The notes: generated from the letters alone by a model not told the origin. Numbered from the stretch's first letter, positions 28,225-36,907 are shown. The stretch: 64,000 nt of DNA from AC-32 sp963788215 (GCA_963788215.1 CAWBFX010000001.1:186001-250000); one strand, 5' to 3'. Numbers and translations: made by a program.

Positions 28225-28787
28225 CGCTCTTCCACGGTAGCCGCTCTCACAGGCGGCAACGCGCCCAGCAGGAGAAACTCGAAGCAGAGCGCGAATCCGG
28301 TCAGGGCCAGCACCGGGATGGTCACGTAGCCGAACTCCTCGATCCACTTCGTCGCGCAACCGCCGGGTGCGGAGATCAGGCACGCGCTCGACTGGCCGAC
28401 GACCCCGTTCTCGACGAGCAGGTGGTAGACGGAGACCCCTGCGCCGACCAGCGGGAGCGGCAGCAGGTAGCGCGCCACGCGACGGTCGTTCGCAAGTGCG
28501 GCGAGCAGCGAGACGATCGTTAGCGGGTACATGCAGATTCGCTGGTACCAGCACAGCTCGCACGGCACGAAATGGGCGATCTCGGAGAAGAACAGGCTGC
28601 CGCCCGTCGCGATGGAGGACACGACGAACACGAGCCAGAGCTCGTAGCCCTCGACCGTCCAGCGCACGAGGTCGGCCGGCCCGCGCAGGCCGAACAGCCA
28701 CGCCACACCGACGAGCAGGAGCAGCACCGCCAGCACCTCCCCGGCCACGCCGAGGGCCGAGAAGACGACGATCGCGTCGTGGGTCAC
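28221..28787 (-). CDS. DsbB-like disulfide bond oxidoreductase (membrane)
   Basis: 188 residues with about five membrane helices. The first periplasm-facing pair is in FVPCELCWYQRICMYP near residues 76-79 and the second in SSACLISAPGGCATKW near 132-140, the DsbB/BdbC pattern. It would reoxidise the DsbA-like protein using quinone. The GTG start at 28787 overlaps the next gene's stop (GTGA). A four-helix DsbB normally lacks the extra N-terminal helix seen here (about 8-33). Confidence 0.9.
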   Translation of the reverse strand: MTHDAIVVFSALGVAGEVLAVLLLLVGVAWLFGLRGPADLVRWTVEGYELWLVFVVSSIATGGSLFFSEIAHFVPCELCWYQRICMYPLTIVSLLAALANDRRVARYLLPLPLVGAGVSVYHLLVENGVVGQSSACLISAPGGCATKWIEEFGYVTIPVLALTGFALCFEFLLLGALPPVRAATVEER

Positions 28788-29251
28788 GCGTGATCCACTT
28801 GACGGGAAAGGAAGACGCGGCCGTGGCGGCCCCTCTCCGCGAACAGCCGCCCTCCGAGCTCGTGCTCCTTGAGGATGAGCTGCCCCGCGGAGTAGAGAGC
28901 GGCCAGCCCGAGCCCGGCAAGGATCCCGGCCAGCACGGCGGCCAGCTCCGGGCTCAGGACGAGCGCGATCACGCTCACCGCCGAGAGGCCGATCGTGCTG
29001 GGGTACATGGCGAAGACGAGCGCGCGCCGGTGCGGCATGACGGCCGCGTCGGCCGGCAGCGGCCGAACTTCGGCTTCAGGGCGCCGGCCGGACCGGCGCG
29101 TCATGCTCGCCGGCAGCGCGACCAGGAGCAGTCCTGCGCCGAATGCGAACAGGCCGGCGGCAGGACCGGGATCGACGCCGCGCGCCCTGGCGAGGCCGAC
29201 CGCCACGAACGCGAGAACGAGCCGCAGCCCGCCGATCAGGAGAGCCTGCAT
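28784..29251 (-). CDS. Hydrophobic membrane protein of unknown function
   Basis: About 155 residues from ATG 29251, with four membrane segments (LIGGLRLVLAFVAVGLA, GLFAFGAGLLLVALPA, STIGLSAVSVIALVL, LAAVLAGILAGLGLAAL). The frame is open further upstream into the pnp tail, but those codons overlap pnp. The ATG is inside a perfect 16-bp hairpin, which may control its translation. No family recognised. It is coupled to the DsbB-like gene. Confidence 0.6.
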   Translation of the reverse strand: MQALLIGGLRLVLAFVAVGLARARGVDPGPAAGLFAFGAGLLLVALPASMTRRSGRRPEAEVRPLPADAAVMPHRRALVFAMYPSTIGLSAVSVIALVLSPELAAVLAGILAGLGLAALYSAGQLILKEHELGGRLFAERGRHGRVFLSRQVDHA

Positions 29252-29281
29252 CCGCGCATCGACGAGCGCGGATGCAGGCTC
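29242..29281 (-). terminator. Perfect 16-bp hairpin immediately after pnp
   Basis: Arms 29242-29257 and 29266-29281 are fully complementary, with an 8-base loop, starting 8 bases after the pnp stop. There is no U-tract, so termination would be weak. The hairpin contains the candidate ATG of the downstream membrane protein, so it may instead regulate that gene or protect the pnp 3' end. Confidence 0.55.
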
Positions 29282-29288
29282 AACGGTC

Positions 29289-31787
29289 TCAGTCTCGGCG
29301 CGGGCCTCGACCACGGCCGCCGCCGCGGCCGCCGCGGCCACGATCGCCGTCGCGGCGCGGCGGGCGCTCCTCGCGCTCGCGCGGAGGCGCGTCCTTCGCC
29401 CGCTCGATCAGCTCCTCGGGCTGGACGAGGTTGCCGTTCTCGTGCTTGGCGACGAGCTTCAGGCCGATGCGGCCCCGATCCTTGTCGACCTCCTGGACGA
29501 TGACGTCGAGCACGTCACCGCGCCCGATCACGTCCTCGATGTGGGCGACGCGGCCCGGGCCGACGTTGGACACGTGGAGCAGTCCGTCGGTGCCCTTCTT
29601 GAGCTCGACGAAGGCGCCGAACTCCGTCGTCTTGACGACCTTGCCGGTGTAGGTGTCCCCCACTTCCGGCTCCTTCGTGATCGACTCGACCGCGGCGATC
29701 GCGGCGTTTGCCTTCGTGCCCTCGGTCGCGTAGATCAGGATCGTGCCGTCCTCCTCGATGTCGATCTGGACGTCGTTCTCGGACTCGAGCGCGCGGATCG
29801 TCTCGCCGCCCTTGCCGATGACCATCCCGATCTTCTCGGGGTCGATCTTGACCGTCGAGATGCGCGGTGCGTGCTCGGCGAGCTGGGTGCGGCTCTCCGG
29901 CATGACCTCGGCCATCTTGTCGAGGATGAACTCGCGCGCCCGCTTCGCCTGCTCGAGCGCGTTGCGCATGATCTCCTGCGTGACGCCGGTGATCTTGATG
30001 TCCATCTGGAGGGCGGTAATGCCCTGACGCGACCCGGCGACCTTGAAGTCCATGTCGCCGAGGTGGTCCTCGGCGCCCTGGATGTCGGTCAGGATCACGT
30101 AGTCGTCGCCCTCCTTGACGAGGCCCATCGCGATGCCTCCGACCGGCGCCTTGATCGGCACGCCGGCGTCCTGCAGCGCGAGCGTCGAGCCGCAGACCGA
30201 GCCCATCGACGACGACCCGTTCGACTCGAGCGTCTCCGAGACGAGGCGGATCGTGTACGGGAACTCGTCGATCCCGGGGATCATCGGCTCGAGCGCCCGC
30301 TGGGCAAGCGCGCCGTGGCCGATGTCGCGCCGCTTCGGGCCGCGCATGAAGCCCGTCTCCCCGACCGAGTAGGGCGGGAAGTTGTAGTGGTGCATGTAGC
30401 GGCGCTCCTCCTCGAGGGAGAGATCGTCGATCCGCTGGCCCTCCTTGGCGGTGCCGAGGGTGAGGAGCGTCATGATCTGCGTCTGGCCGCGGGTGAAGAG
30501 CGCGGAGCCGTGCGTACGCGGCGTGACGCCGACCTCGCAGGTGACGGGCCGGATCTCCTCCGTGCCGCGGCCGTCCGGGCGGCGCTTCTCGACCGCGATC
30601 TTGCGGCGGACGAGCTCCTTGTAGATCGCCTCGGCCGCGCGCTTGACCTGCTGGCGCGTCATCGAGTCCTTGACCGGCGGCGTGTCCTCGTCGGCCGGAG
30701 TCGGCCCGACCGGGAACGGGAGCTGGATCTCCTCCTCGATCCGCTCGAAGAGGAGGCTCCGCTTGGCGGACTTGAGCTCCTTCGAGTCCCCCTCCGCATC
30801 CGTCAGGGCGCGGAGGTCGTCCTCGAACTGCTCGCGCACCGCGGCGACCACTGACTCGAGGCGCCTGCGCTCGAGGATCAGCGCAAGGCTCGCGCGGATC
30901 TGGATCTCGCGGCGGATGTCGTCCTCCGTGGATTCCATGGAGAGCGGCGGGCAGAGCTCGGAGACGAGCTCCTCGACGACCGAGGTCGCCTCGCGCAGGC
31001 CGTTGGAGGCGATGCGCTCCGAGAACCGCGAGCCGTGTTGGCGGTCGAGCTCCTCGGTGAGCTCGGCGTCGAGCCACTTCTCCTTGCCGACCTGGCGCCG
31101 CAGGTCCTCCTGCGCCTCGCAGATCTTCATGATCTCGCCGTGCGCGAGCTCGAAGGCCTCGAGGATCGTCTCCTCGGGGATCTCCTCCGCGCCTGCCTCG
31201 ACCATCGTCAGCGCGTCCTTCGTGCCGACCACGATCAGGTCGAGCGTGCTCTCGTCGCTCTCGATCTCGGCGAGCGTCGGGTTGACGACGAACTCCCCGT
31301 CGAGGCGGCCGATCCGGACGGCGCCGACCGGCCCGAGAAAGGGCAGCGGCGAGACCATCAGCGCGGCCGACGCGCCGTTGATGCAAAGGATGTCGTGCGG
31401 GGTGACGAGGTCGGCCGACAGCGTCGTGCAGACCACGTGCACCTCGTTGCGGTAGCCCTTCGGCCAGAGCGGCCGGATCGGGCGGTCGATCATCCGCGCG
31501 GTCAGGATCGCCCGCTCGGTTGGGCGCCCTTCGCGCTTGAAGAAGCCGCCGGGAATCTTGCCGGCTGCGTACATCCGCTCTTCGACGTCGACGGTGAGCG
31601 GGAAGAAGTCCGCGCCTTCGCGTGCCTCCATCTTGCCCTGCGCCGTTGCGAGCACCATCGTCTCGCCGGCGCGCACGAGAACGGAGCCGTCCGCCTGCTT
31701 GGCGAGCTTGCCGCTCTCGAAGGTCAGCTCCTGGTCGCCGATGGTCACTGAGACCGTCGCGATCCGGGGCTCGGTGGTTACTGCCAT
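29289..31787 (-). CDS. pnp: Polyribonucleotide nucleotidyltransferase (PNPase)
   Basis: 3'-5' phosphorolytic exoribonuclease of the RNA-decay machinery. 832 residues: first RNase PH domain (about 10-220), enlarged helical domain, second RNase PH domain (from RPDGRGTEEIRPV near 402), KH domain (KIGMVIGKGGETIRALE near 645-660), S1 domain (about 690-760) and an Arg/Gly-rich tail. The second PH domain starts about 80 residues later than in typical enzymes. The ATG at 31787 has GGAGG seven bases upstream, within a hairpin that can hide it. Confidence 0.97.
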   Translation of the reverse strand: MAVTTEPRIATVSVTIGDQELTFESGKLAKQADGSVLVRAGETMVLATAQGKMEAREGADFFPLTVDVEERMYAAGKIPGGFFKREGRPTERAILTARMIDRPIRPLWPKGYRNEVHVVCTTLSADLVTPHDILCINGASAALMVSPLPFLGPVGAVRIGRLDGEFVVNPTLAEIESDESTLDLIVVGTKDALTMVEAGAEEIPEETILEAFELAHGEIMKICEAQEDLRRQVGKEKWLDAELTEELDRQHGSRFSERIASNGLREATSVVEELVSELCPPLSMESTEDDIRREIQIRASLALILERRRLESVVAAVREQFEDDLRALTDAEGDSKELKSAKRSLLFERIEEEIQLPFPVGPTPADEDTPPVKDSMTRQQVKRAAEAIYKELVRRKIAVEKRRPDGRGTEEIRPVTCEVGVTPRTHGSALFTRGQTQIMTLLTLGTAKEGQRIDDLSLEEERRYMHHYNFPPYSVGETGFMRGPKRRDIGHGALAQRALEPMIPGIDEFPYTIRLVSETLESNGSSSMGSVCGSTLALQDAGVPIKAPVGGIAMGLVKEGDDYVILTDIQGAEDHLGDMDFKVAGSRQGITALQMDIKITGVTQEIMRNALEQAKRAREFILDKMAEVMPESRTQLAEHAPRISTVKIDPEKIGMVIGKGGETIRALESENDVQIDIEEDGTILIYATEGTKANAAIAAVESITKEPEVGDTYTGKVVKTTEFGAFVELKKGTDGLLHVSNVGPGRVAHIEDVIGRGDVLDVIVQEVDKDRGRIGLKLVAKHENGNLVQPEELIERAKDAPPREREERPPRRDGDRGRGGRGGGRGRGPRRD

Positions 31788-31788
31788 G

Positions 31789-31878
31789 TCAAATCCTCCA
31801 CTTCTTGAGGAGAGTGGAGGTTTGAGTCAGCTCCGGTGGCGCGTGCCGGGCGCCGGGGGCTCGCTCAAACTTCCACCC
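31789..31878 (-). promoter_or_regulatory. Two-state leader of pnp that can sequester its Shine-Dalgarno
   Basis: Three segments of the pnp leader RNA can pair in two exclusive ways. The middle arm (31812-31826, CUCAAACCUCCACUC) pairs with the Shine-Dalgarno arm (31789-31802, AGUGGAGGAUUUGA) with one bulge, hiding the ribosome site. Alternatively it pairs with the upstream arm (31864-31878, GGGUGGAAGUUUGAG) over 15 bases with one wobble and one mismatch, freeing it. Seen directly; the trigger is unknown. Confidence 0.6.
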
Positions 31879-31913
31879 TCCGCGGGTTGGTGTTCGAGCT
31901 GGTGGGGCCGGTC

Positions 31914-32183
31914 CTACCTCCTGAGGCCGAGCTCCTGGATGAGGGCGCGATACCCCTCGAGGTCGCGCTTCTGCAGGTACTGCAGGAGCCGCCGCCGGCG
32001 GCCGACGAGCTTGAGCAGCCCGCGCCGCGAGTAGTGGTCCTTCGGGTGGCTGCGAAGGTGCTCGGTGAGCTCGTTCACGCGCGCGGTGAGGAGCGCGATC
32101 TGAACCTGCGCCGAGCCCGTGTCGGCCTGGTTGCGGCCGTGCTTGTCGAAAATCTCCTGCTTCGCTTCCTTGGTGAGGGTCAA
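31914..32183 (-). CDS. rpsO: Small ribosomal subunit protein uS15
   Basis: 89 residues, the normal size, binding 16S rRNA in the central domain of the 30S subunit. The family signature HPKDHYSRRGLLKLVGRRRRLLQYL is present in two parts, ending in YRALIQELGLRR. The TTG start at 32183-32181 follows AAGGAGG at a good distance; longer in-frame versions run into non-coding DNA. The rpsO-pnp order is the classical one. The 130-base rpsO-pnp spacer holds the pnp switch. Confidence 0.97.
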   Translation of the reverse strand: MTLTKEAKQEIFDKHGRNQADTGSAQVQIALLTARVNELTEHLRSHPKDHYSRRGLLKLVGRRRRLLQYLQKRDLEGYRALIQELGLRR

Positions 32184-32417
32184 CTCGCCTCCTTGTAACG
32201 TGACTCCGCAGTCCAAGCGCGCCGCGAGGAAGCGCTCGCGAACGGCCGAGATTGCGGTCTGCCACAGGGTAGCAACTCGCGCCTTTCGCTTTGGGTCGGG
32301 CCTGGGCGCTGCTTTCGGGCCCGGAGGCCACCAACCTCCTCCCCACTGCGAGCGTAACGCGGAAATCCGCACGCGTGGGTGACGGAAGCGTGCCGAAAGC
32401 GTCACGATTCCTCCACG
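32184..32417. other. Divergent intergenic region between rpsO and the gamma-glutamyltransferase gene
   Basis: Holds no credible gene. It must contain the promoter of rpsO (minus) and of the gamma-glutamyltransferase gene (plus). A minus-strand TACCCT near 32269-32274 could be a -10 element, but no convincing -35 accompanies it. No tRNA or riboswitch was recognised. Confidence 0.4.
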
Positions 32418-33807
32418 GTGGACGCCGCTGTTGCAGCAGGCCATCCGGCGACGGTGGAGGCCGGAATCGAAGTGCTCGCCGCCGGCGGGTCGGCAGCGGA
32501 CGCGGCGGTGGCGGCCTGCCTCGCATCGTGCGTCGCGGAGACGGTCATGACAGGTCTCCTCGGCGGCGGCCACGCGATCTATTTCGACGCCGCGTCCGGC
32601 CATGCTCGCAATCTCGACTGCTTCGTGGCCGTGCCGGGGCTTGACGCCTCGGTCCGGCCCGACCGAGCCGGTCGAGCTCGAGATTCCCTTCGGGGCAGAG
32701 CTCGTCCACTACACGATCGGCGCTGCCACGTGCGGCGTCCCAGGGATTCCCGCCGGGCTCGCGAGCCTCCACGGGGAACACGGACGCCTGCCCTGGACGC
32801 GCCTCGTGGCGCCCGCGCTTCGCTTCGCGCGCACGGGCGTCGAGTTTCCGCCGGCTCATGCCGCCTGTCTCGCGATGCTCGCGCCGGTGATGACGATGCG
32901 CGAGGGCGAGCGCATCTACTCGCCGGGCGGCCGGCTCCTCCCCGCCGGAGGGCGTCTCGAGCAGCCCGGTCTCGTGCGTGCGCTCGAGTTGCTCGCGGAC
33001 GAGGGGCCTCGCTCCGTGTACGAAGGGACGATCGGCGAGGCTCTGCTGACCCTCGTCGCGGAGCGCGGCGGGCTCGTCACCCGCCGGGACCTGAGCTCGT
33101 ACGAGGCGCTCTGGTCGGAGCCCGTCGAGGTGGCCTACGCAGGGACCCGGTTCCTGACGCGCGGCGGGCTTTCGAACGTGCCCGAGACGGTGGACCGCCT
33201 ACCGGCGCTGCGCGGGCTCTCCGAGGTGGAGCGCGCGGTCGCGCTGGCCCACGTGCTCGACGACCGCCCGCCGGAGGGTCACACGACCAATGTCTCCGTC
33301 GTCGACGCGGACGGGAACGCGTGCGTGCTGACGACCAGCCTGGGGCTCGGCTCCGGCGATTTCCTGCCAGGTCTCGACCTGCACCTGAACAGCATGCTCG
33401 GCGAGACCGACTTGCTCCGGGGATCGCTCGTGGCCGGCGATCGGATGGGGAGCATGATGGCGCCGAGCGTCGCACTCGAGGGCGGTCGCGTAGTCCTCGC
33501 CGCGGGCGCCGCCGGAGGGACGCGGCTACGGGGGGCGCTGCTCCAGGTTGTGTCCGGAATCCTGGACGAAGGGCTCGAGCCGCAGGCGGCGGTCTCGCGG
33601 CCGCGCCTGCATCCTGCTTCCGGCCTCGTTCACCTCGAGCCCGGGTTCCCCGACGAGGTTCCGACCGCTCTCGAGGCAGCGGGGTTCGAGGTGCGCGCCT
33701 GGCCTGCGCAACACCACTACTTCGGAGGCGTGAGCGTCGTCGGAGCTAGCGGCGCTGCAGGCGACCCGCGACGGAGCGGAAGCGCGGCGACGCTTCCACG
33801 GCCGTGA
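32418..33807 (+). CDS. Gamma-glutamyltransferase family protein (one apparent frameshift)
   Basis: Ntn-hydrolase that cleaves gamma-glutamyl bonds after autoprocessing. The N-terminal part GHPATVEAGIEVLAAGGSAADAAV and LGGGHAIYFD match the family. The processing/catalytic Thr is in GHTTNVSVVDADGNA near residue 288, followed by GDRMGSMMAPS. The frame shifts at ccc 32658-32660; deleting one C joins VPGLDASVRP to TEPVELEIPFG and gives about 462 residues. There is no signal peptide, unlike secreted GGTs. The start GTG 32418 is preferred; GTG 32379 is possible. Confidence 0.85.
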
Positions 33808-33982
33808 GGGGCTCGGGCGAACGGGCCGGCTCCCAGCCGACGTACGTGCATTCCGGACACCCGGGGTTCGCGATCGACGTGCTCCGCTCCCGCCGCCTCG
33901 AGTAGACGGCGCCGCAGCCGAGGCAGCGGACGGTCTCGATCACCCGGAGCGACGTTTCGGTGCGGTCTGTTCTCCCTCCCAT
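33746..33982 (-). CDS. Small zinc-ribbon protein
   Basis: 78 residues from ATG 33982. Two CxxC knuckles, CLGCGAVYSRRR and GCPECTYVGWEP, suggest one structural zinc site. The rest is basic and probably disordered. It converges with and overlaps the gamma-glutamyltransferase gene by 62 bases at its 3' end. A start 42 bases upstream (34024) is also open. Similar short proteins occur in actinobacteria; function unknown. Confidence 0.7.
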   Translation of the reverse strand: MGGRTDRTETSLRVIETVRCLGCGAVYSRRRERSTSIANPGCPECTYVGWEPARSPEPLTAVEASPRFRSVAGRLQRR

Positions 33983-34030
33983 GCCCACAAGACTCCGCAA
34001 TTTGCAAAAACTTGCGTCCCGCACACGCGG

Positions 34031-34897
34031 TCAGACGGGCCGTTCCGCGCGGCGGGTCTCCTCGACGTCGCGTGCGATCTGGTCGACCAGCGCCTGCTCG
34101 TTCTCGAAGGCCTGCTCCTCGCGCAGGCGGCGCCAGAGCTGGAGCCTCAAGGGCCGGCCGTAGAGGTCGCCCTCGAAGTCGAGCAGATGCGCCTCGACGC
34201 GCCGCTCCTGGCCACCGTAGTGCGGATTGGTTCCGATCGAGATCGCGGCGCGATGACCCTCGGCGGCGCCTGCGTAGATCCCGAACGCCGGGACGAGCAG
34301 ATCACGCTCGACCCGCAGGTTCGCGGTCGGAAAGCCGAGCGTCCCGCCGCGTGCGTCCCCGGTCACGACCGTCCCTTCGATCTCGGGGGGCCGCCCGAGA
34401 AGCGTTGCGGCGCCCGCGACCTCTCCGGCGCCGAGGAGGTCGCGGATCGTGCTCGACGACACGCCCTCGACGAGCGGGACGACGCGCGTCTCGAAGCCGA
34501 GCTCCTCGAGAAGCGCAAGATCGCCACTCCGGCCCCGGCCGAAGCGGAAGTCGGCACCGGCGACCACGACCTCCGTCCCGATCGGCCGGAGGACAGCATC
34601 GGCGAACTCCTCGGGACCCAGCCGCGAGAGCTCGAGGCCGAACTCGACCACCAGGACATCCTCGATGCCGGCCTCGCCGATCAGCTCCAGCCTTCGCTCG
34701 AGCGTCGTCAGGAGCCGGACCTCGTACCCGAAGGCGATCCGCGGATGCGGGTCGAACGTGACGGCCGTCGGCGTCCGGCCGCTCCCACGGGCTGCCTCCA
34801 GCACCCGCCGATGGCCGAGATGGACGCCGTCGAACGTCCCGATGGCGACCTCGCGCGGGCGGTGCTCGAGCTCGGCGACGCTGCGCGCGACCGTCAG
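34031..34897 (-). CDS. ribF: Bifunctional riboflavin kinase/FAD synthetase RibF, CTG start
   Basis: Makes FMN and FAD from riboflavin. The N-terminal FAD synthetase domain has AIGTFDGVHLGHRRVL and TFDPHPR; the C-terminal flavokinase has GDARGGTLGFPTANL and IGTNPHYGG. No ATG, GTG or TTG exists in frame upstream of the conserved N-terminus. A CTG at 34897-34895 gives LTVARSVAELEHRPREVAIG, overlaps the truB stop as CTGA and lies 7 bases after a perfect AGGAGG. I therefore call a CTG start, giving 288 residues. Confidence 0.9.
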   Translation of the reverse strand: MTVARSVAELEHRPREVAIGTFDGVHLGHRRVLEAARGSGRTPTAVTFDPHPRIAFGYEVRLLTTLERRLELIGEAGIEDVLVVEFGLELSRLGPEEFADAVLRPIGTEVVVAGADFRFGRGRSGDLALLEELGFETRVVPLVEGVSSSTIRDLLGAGEVAGAATLLGRPPEIEGTVVTGDARGGTLGFPTANLRVERDLLVPAFGIYAGAAEGHRAAISIGTNPHYGGQERRVEAHLLDFEGDLYGRPLRLQLWRRLREEQAFENEQALVDQIARDVEETRRAERPV

Positions 34898-35577
34898 CGC
34901 GCCGCCTCCTCGCCGCTGCCGACGCCGATCCGCGCGAGCGCCTCGTCCGGCGGAACGAGCCGGCTCGGGTCGGCGTCCTCGACCCGGAAGGGGCCCACCT
35001 CGGTCCGCCGGAGCGTCGCGCAGTGTCCGCCCAGCGCATCGGCGATCGCCCGCACGTAGGTGCCGGAGCTGACCGTGAGGTCGACCCGCGCAACCCCGTC
35101 GCTATAGGTGATGACGTCGAGCGCGTCGACCCGCGAGCGCCTCAGGGGCATCTCCACGGCGATGCCCCGGCGGTGCAGCCGGTAGGCGCGCTCGCCGCCG
35201 ATCTTGACCGCCGAAGCGGCCGGGACCGGCAGCTCGATCTCGCCGCGGAGGGTCGCGAGCTCCGCCTCCAGCTCCGCGCGCGAAGGCGCGGCGTGCGAGT
35301 CGACGACGGACCCTTCCCGATCGCCCGTCGCCGTCCGCGAGCGCAGGTCGATGTCCGTCACGTAGCGCTTGTCCAGCCCGACGAAGCATGAGGCCAGCTT
35401 AGTTGCCGCGCCGGACAACACGAGCAACAGCCCCGAGGCGAACGGATCGAGGGTCCCGGCGTGCCCCGTCCGCGCGCCGGTCCGCCGGCGCACGTCGGCG
35501 ACCACGGAGAACGACGAGGGGCCCTCAGGCTTGTCGACCAGGAAGAGGCCGCTCGGGCTAAGCGCCCGCGGTGGCAC
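34894..35577 (-). CDS. truB: tRNA pseudouridine(55) synthase TruB
   Basis: Isomerises U55 in the T-loop of tRNAs. 227 residues: the motif GHAGTLDPFASGLLLV carries the catalytic Asp (near residue 44), DKRYVTDIDLRSRTATGD follows, and IGGERAYRLHRRG and VDLTVSSGTYVRAIADALG are present. Shorter than E. coli TruB because the C-terminal PUA-like part is reduced. The GTG start at 35577 overlaps the nrnA end by 20 bases. Confidence 0.95.
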   Translation of the reverse strand: MPPRALSPSGLFLVDKPEGPSSFSVVADVRRRTGARTGHAGTLDPFASGLLLVLSGAATKLASCFVGLDKRYVTDIDLRSRTATGDREGSVVDSHAAPSRAELEAELATLRGEIELPVPAASAVKIGGERAYRLHRRGIAVEMPLRRSRVDALDVITYSDGVARVDLTVSSGTYVRAIADALGGHCATLRRTEVGPFRVEDADPSRLVPPDEALARIGVGSGEEAAR

Positions 35578-36554
35578 GGGCGAACTCGTCGTGGATGAAC
35601 TGCGTGATCTCCTCGATCGAACGGTCGCTCGAAAAACCCGCGGCCTGGCGATGACCGCCTCCGCCGGAAAGGCGGGCGATCGCGGAAACGTCGATCTCGT
35701 CGACCGATGTGCGCAGGCTGATCTTTCCGTGCAGGCGCGCCGTCGCTGCGCGGGGGCTCGCGGATGAGTGCAACCACCTCGGCCCCGTCGATCGCACGCA
35801 GCCGGTCGATCACGCCCTCGGCATTAGCCTCTGCCGCGCCGAGCTCGACGAAATCGCTCCACTGCAGGTACGAGATCACGAGTCTGCCGCCCTCCAGCAC
35901 CTTTGCCCGCTCTGCCGCCTTGCCGATCAGCTTGAACTTGATGAAGTCGACGGACTCGTACAGAGCCTGGAAGATCCGGTGGAAGTCGACCCCGGCCTCG
36001 ACCAGCTCGGCCGCCAGCCGGAGGGCTTTCGGAGTCGTATTCGTGTACTGGAAGCGCCCCGTGTCCGTCAAGAGCAGCGGTGTAGAGCGCCTCGGCGATC
36101 TGCGTGCGTCAACTCGACCTCGAGCTCGTGCAGCACGTCTCGCAGCACCTCGCCGGTCGACGAGGCGTCCGCGACGACCAGGTTCACGTCGCCGAAGCGC
36201 GTGTTGTCATGGTGGTGGTCGATGTCGATCGTGAGCGGCGCGCGCTCAACCAGACCCAGGTCCGGCCCCATTCGCGACTCGTTGGCGCAGTCGACCGCGA
36301 CGAGCACACGATCGTCAACAAACGCCGGCGGCGCGCCGCGCAGGAGCCCGCTCAAGTCGCAGGAAGGAGTACTCAGTCGGCAGGGGCGCGTCGCCGTAGA
36401 GGTACATCTGCGCGTCCTTGCCGAGCGAGTCGAGCCCGAGCTTCGCCGCCAGCAGCGAGCCGAGCGCGTCGCCGTCGGGGTTCTCGTGGGTCACGAGCAG
36501 GAAGCGCTCGTGGGAGCGGAGCGTGTCCGCGACCGCCTGCAGGTCGTCACTCAT
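35558..36554 (-). CDS. nrnA: DHH-family oligoribonuclease/pAp phosphatase NrnA (four apparent frameshifts)
   Basis: Degrades nanoRNA (2-5 mers) and dephosphorylates pAp. Motifs are VTHENPDGDALGSLL, VAVDCANE, DIDHHHDNTRFGD, ADASSTGEV, TDTGRFQYTNTTPKALR and the DHHA1 motif SGGGGHRQAAGF. Frame changes are needed near 36353, 36106, 36072 and 35752 (run of five C). Removing one base at each gives about 330 residues with all motifs in order. Four independent lesions of the same type with otherwise perfect motifs argue for sequencing error. The ATG at 36554 is preferred. Confidence 0.88.
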
Positions 36555-36891
36555 CTGTGGGCGCGAGCTCATCGATCAGTTGGGTCATACGGACCCCGCG
36601 CTCGACCGTCGGATCGTACTCGAAGGTCAGCTGGGGAGTCCGCTTCATTCTGAGCTCGCGCGCGACGCGGGCCTGCAGGAGCCCGTGCGCCGCGGTGAGC
36701 CCGGCCAGCGTGCGTTCGCGCTTGCGCTCGGTCCCGAGCACGCTCACGAAGACGGTGGCGTGGCGCAGGTCGGTCGAGGTCTCGACTCCGGTCACCGTCA
36801 CGAAGCCGACGCGCGGGTCCTTCAACTCGCCCACCGCCTCGGAGATCACCTCCCGGACGGCCTCGTTCACACGGCGCATGCGTTCGCTCAT
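36547..36891 (-). CDS. rbfA: 30S ribosome-binding factor RbfA
   Basis: 114 residues, cold-shock ribosome maturation factor binding the 16S rRNA 5' helix. It has the compact KH-like fold with VNEAVREVISEAVGELKDPRVGFVTVTGVE, DLRHATVFVSVLG and the end RTPQLTFEYDPTVERGVRM. The ATG is at 36891. It lies between ylxP and nrnA, its usual place in actinobacterial infB operons. Confidence 0.95.
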   Translation of the reverse strand: MSERMRRVNEAVREVISEAVGELKDPRVGFVTVTGVETSTDLRHATVFVSVLGTERKRERTLAGLTAAHGLLQARVARELRMKRTPQLTFEYDPTVERGVRMTQLIDELAPTDE

Positions 36892-36907
36892 GCACGTATT
36901 GAAGCGA

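Noticed and set aside
32379..32417. GTG 32379 as start of the gamma-glutamyltransferase gene
   Set aside because: Adds residues not resembling the family and not a signal peptide, with no ribosome site; GTG 32418 matches the usual N-terminus, though this remains uncertain.
35558..36554. Programmed ribosomal frameshifting in nrnA and the other shifted genes
   Set aside because: No slippery heptamer followed by a structure is seen at the sites; four shifts in one gene and shifts in unrelated genes are better explained by sequence errors.
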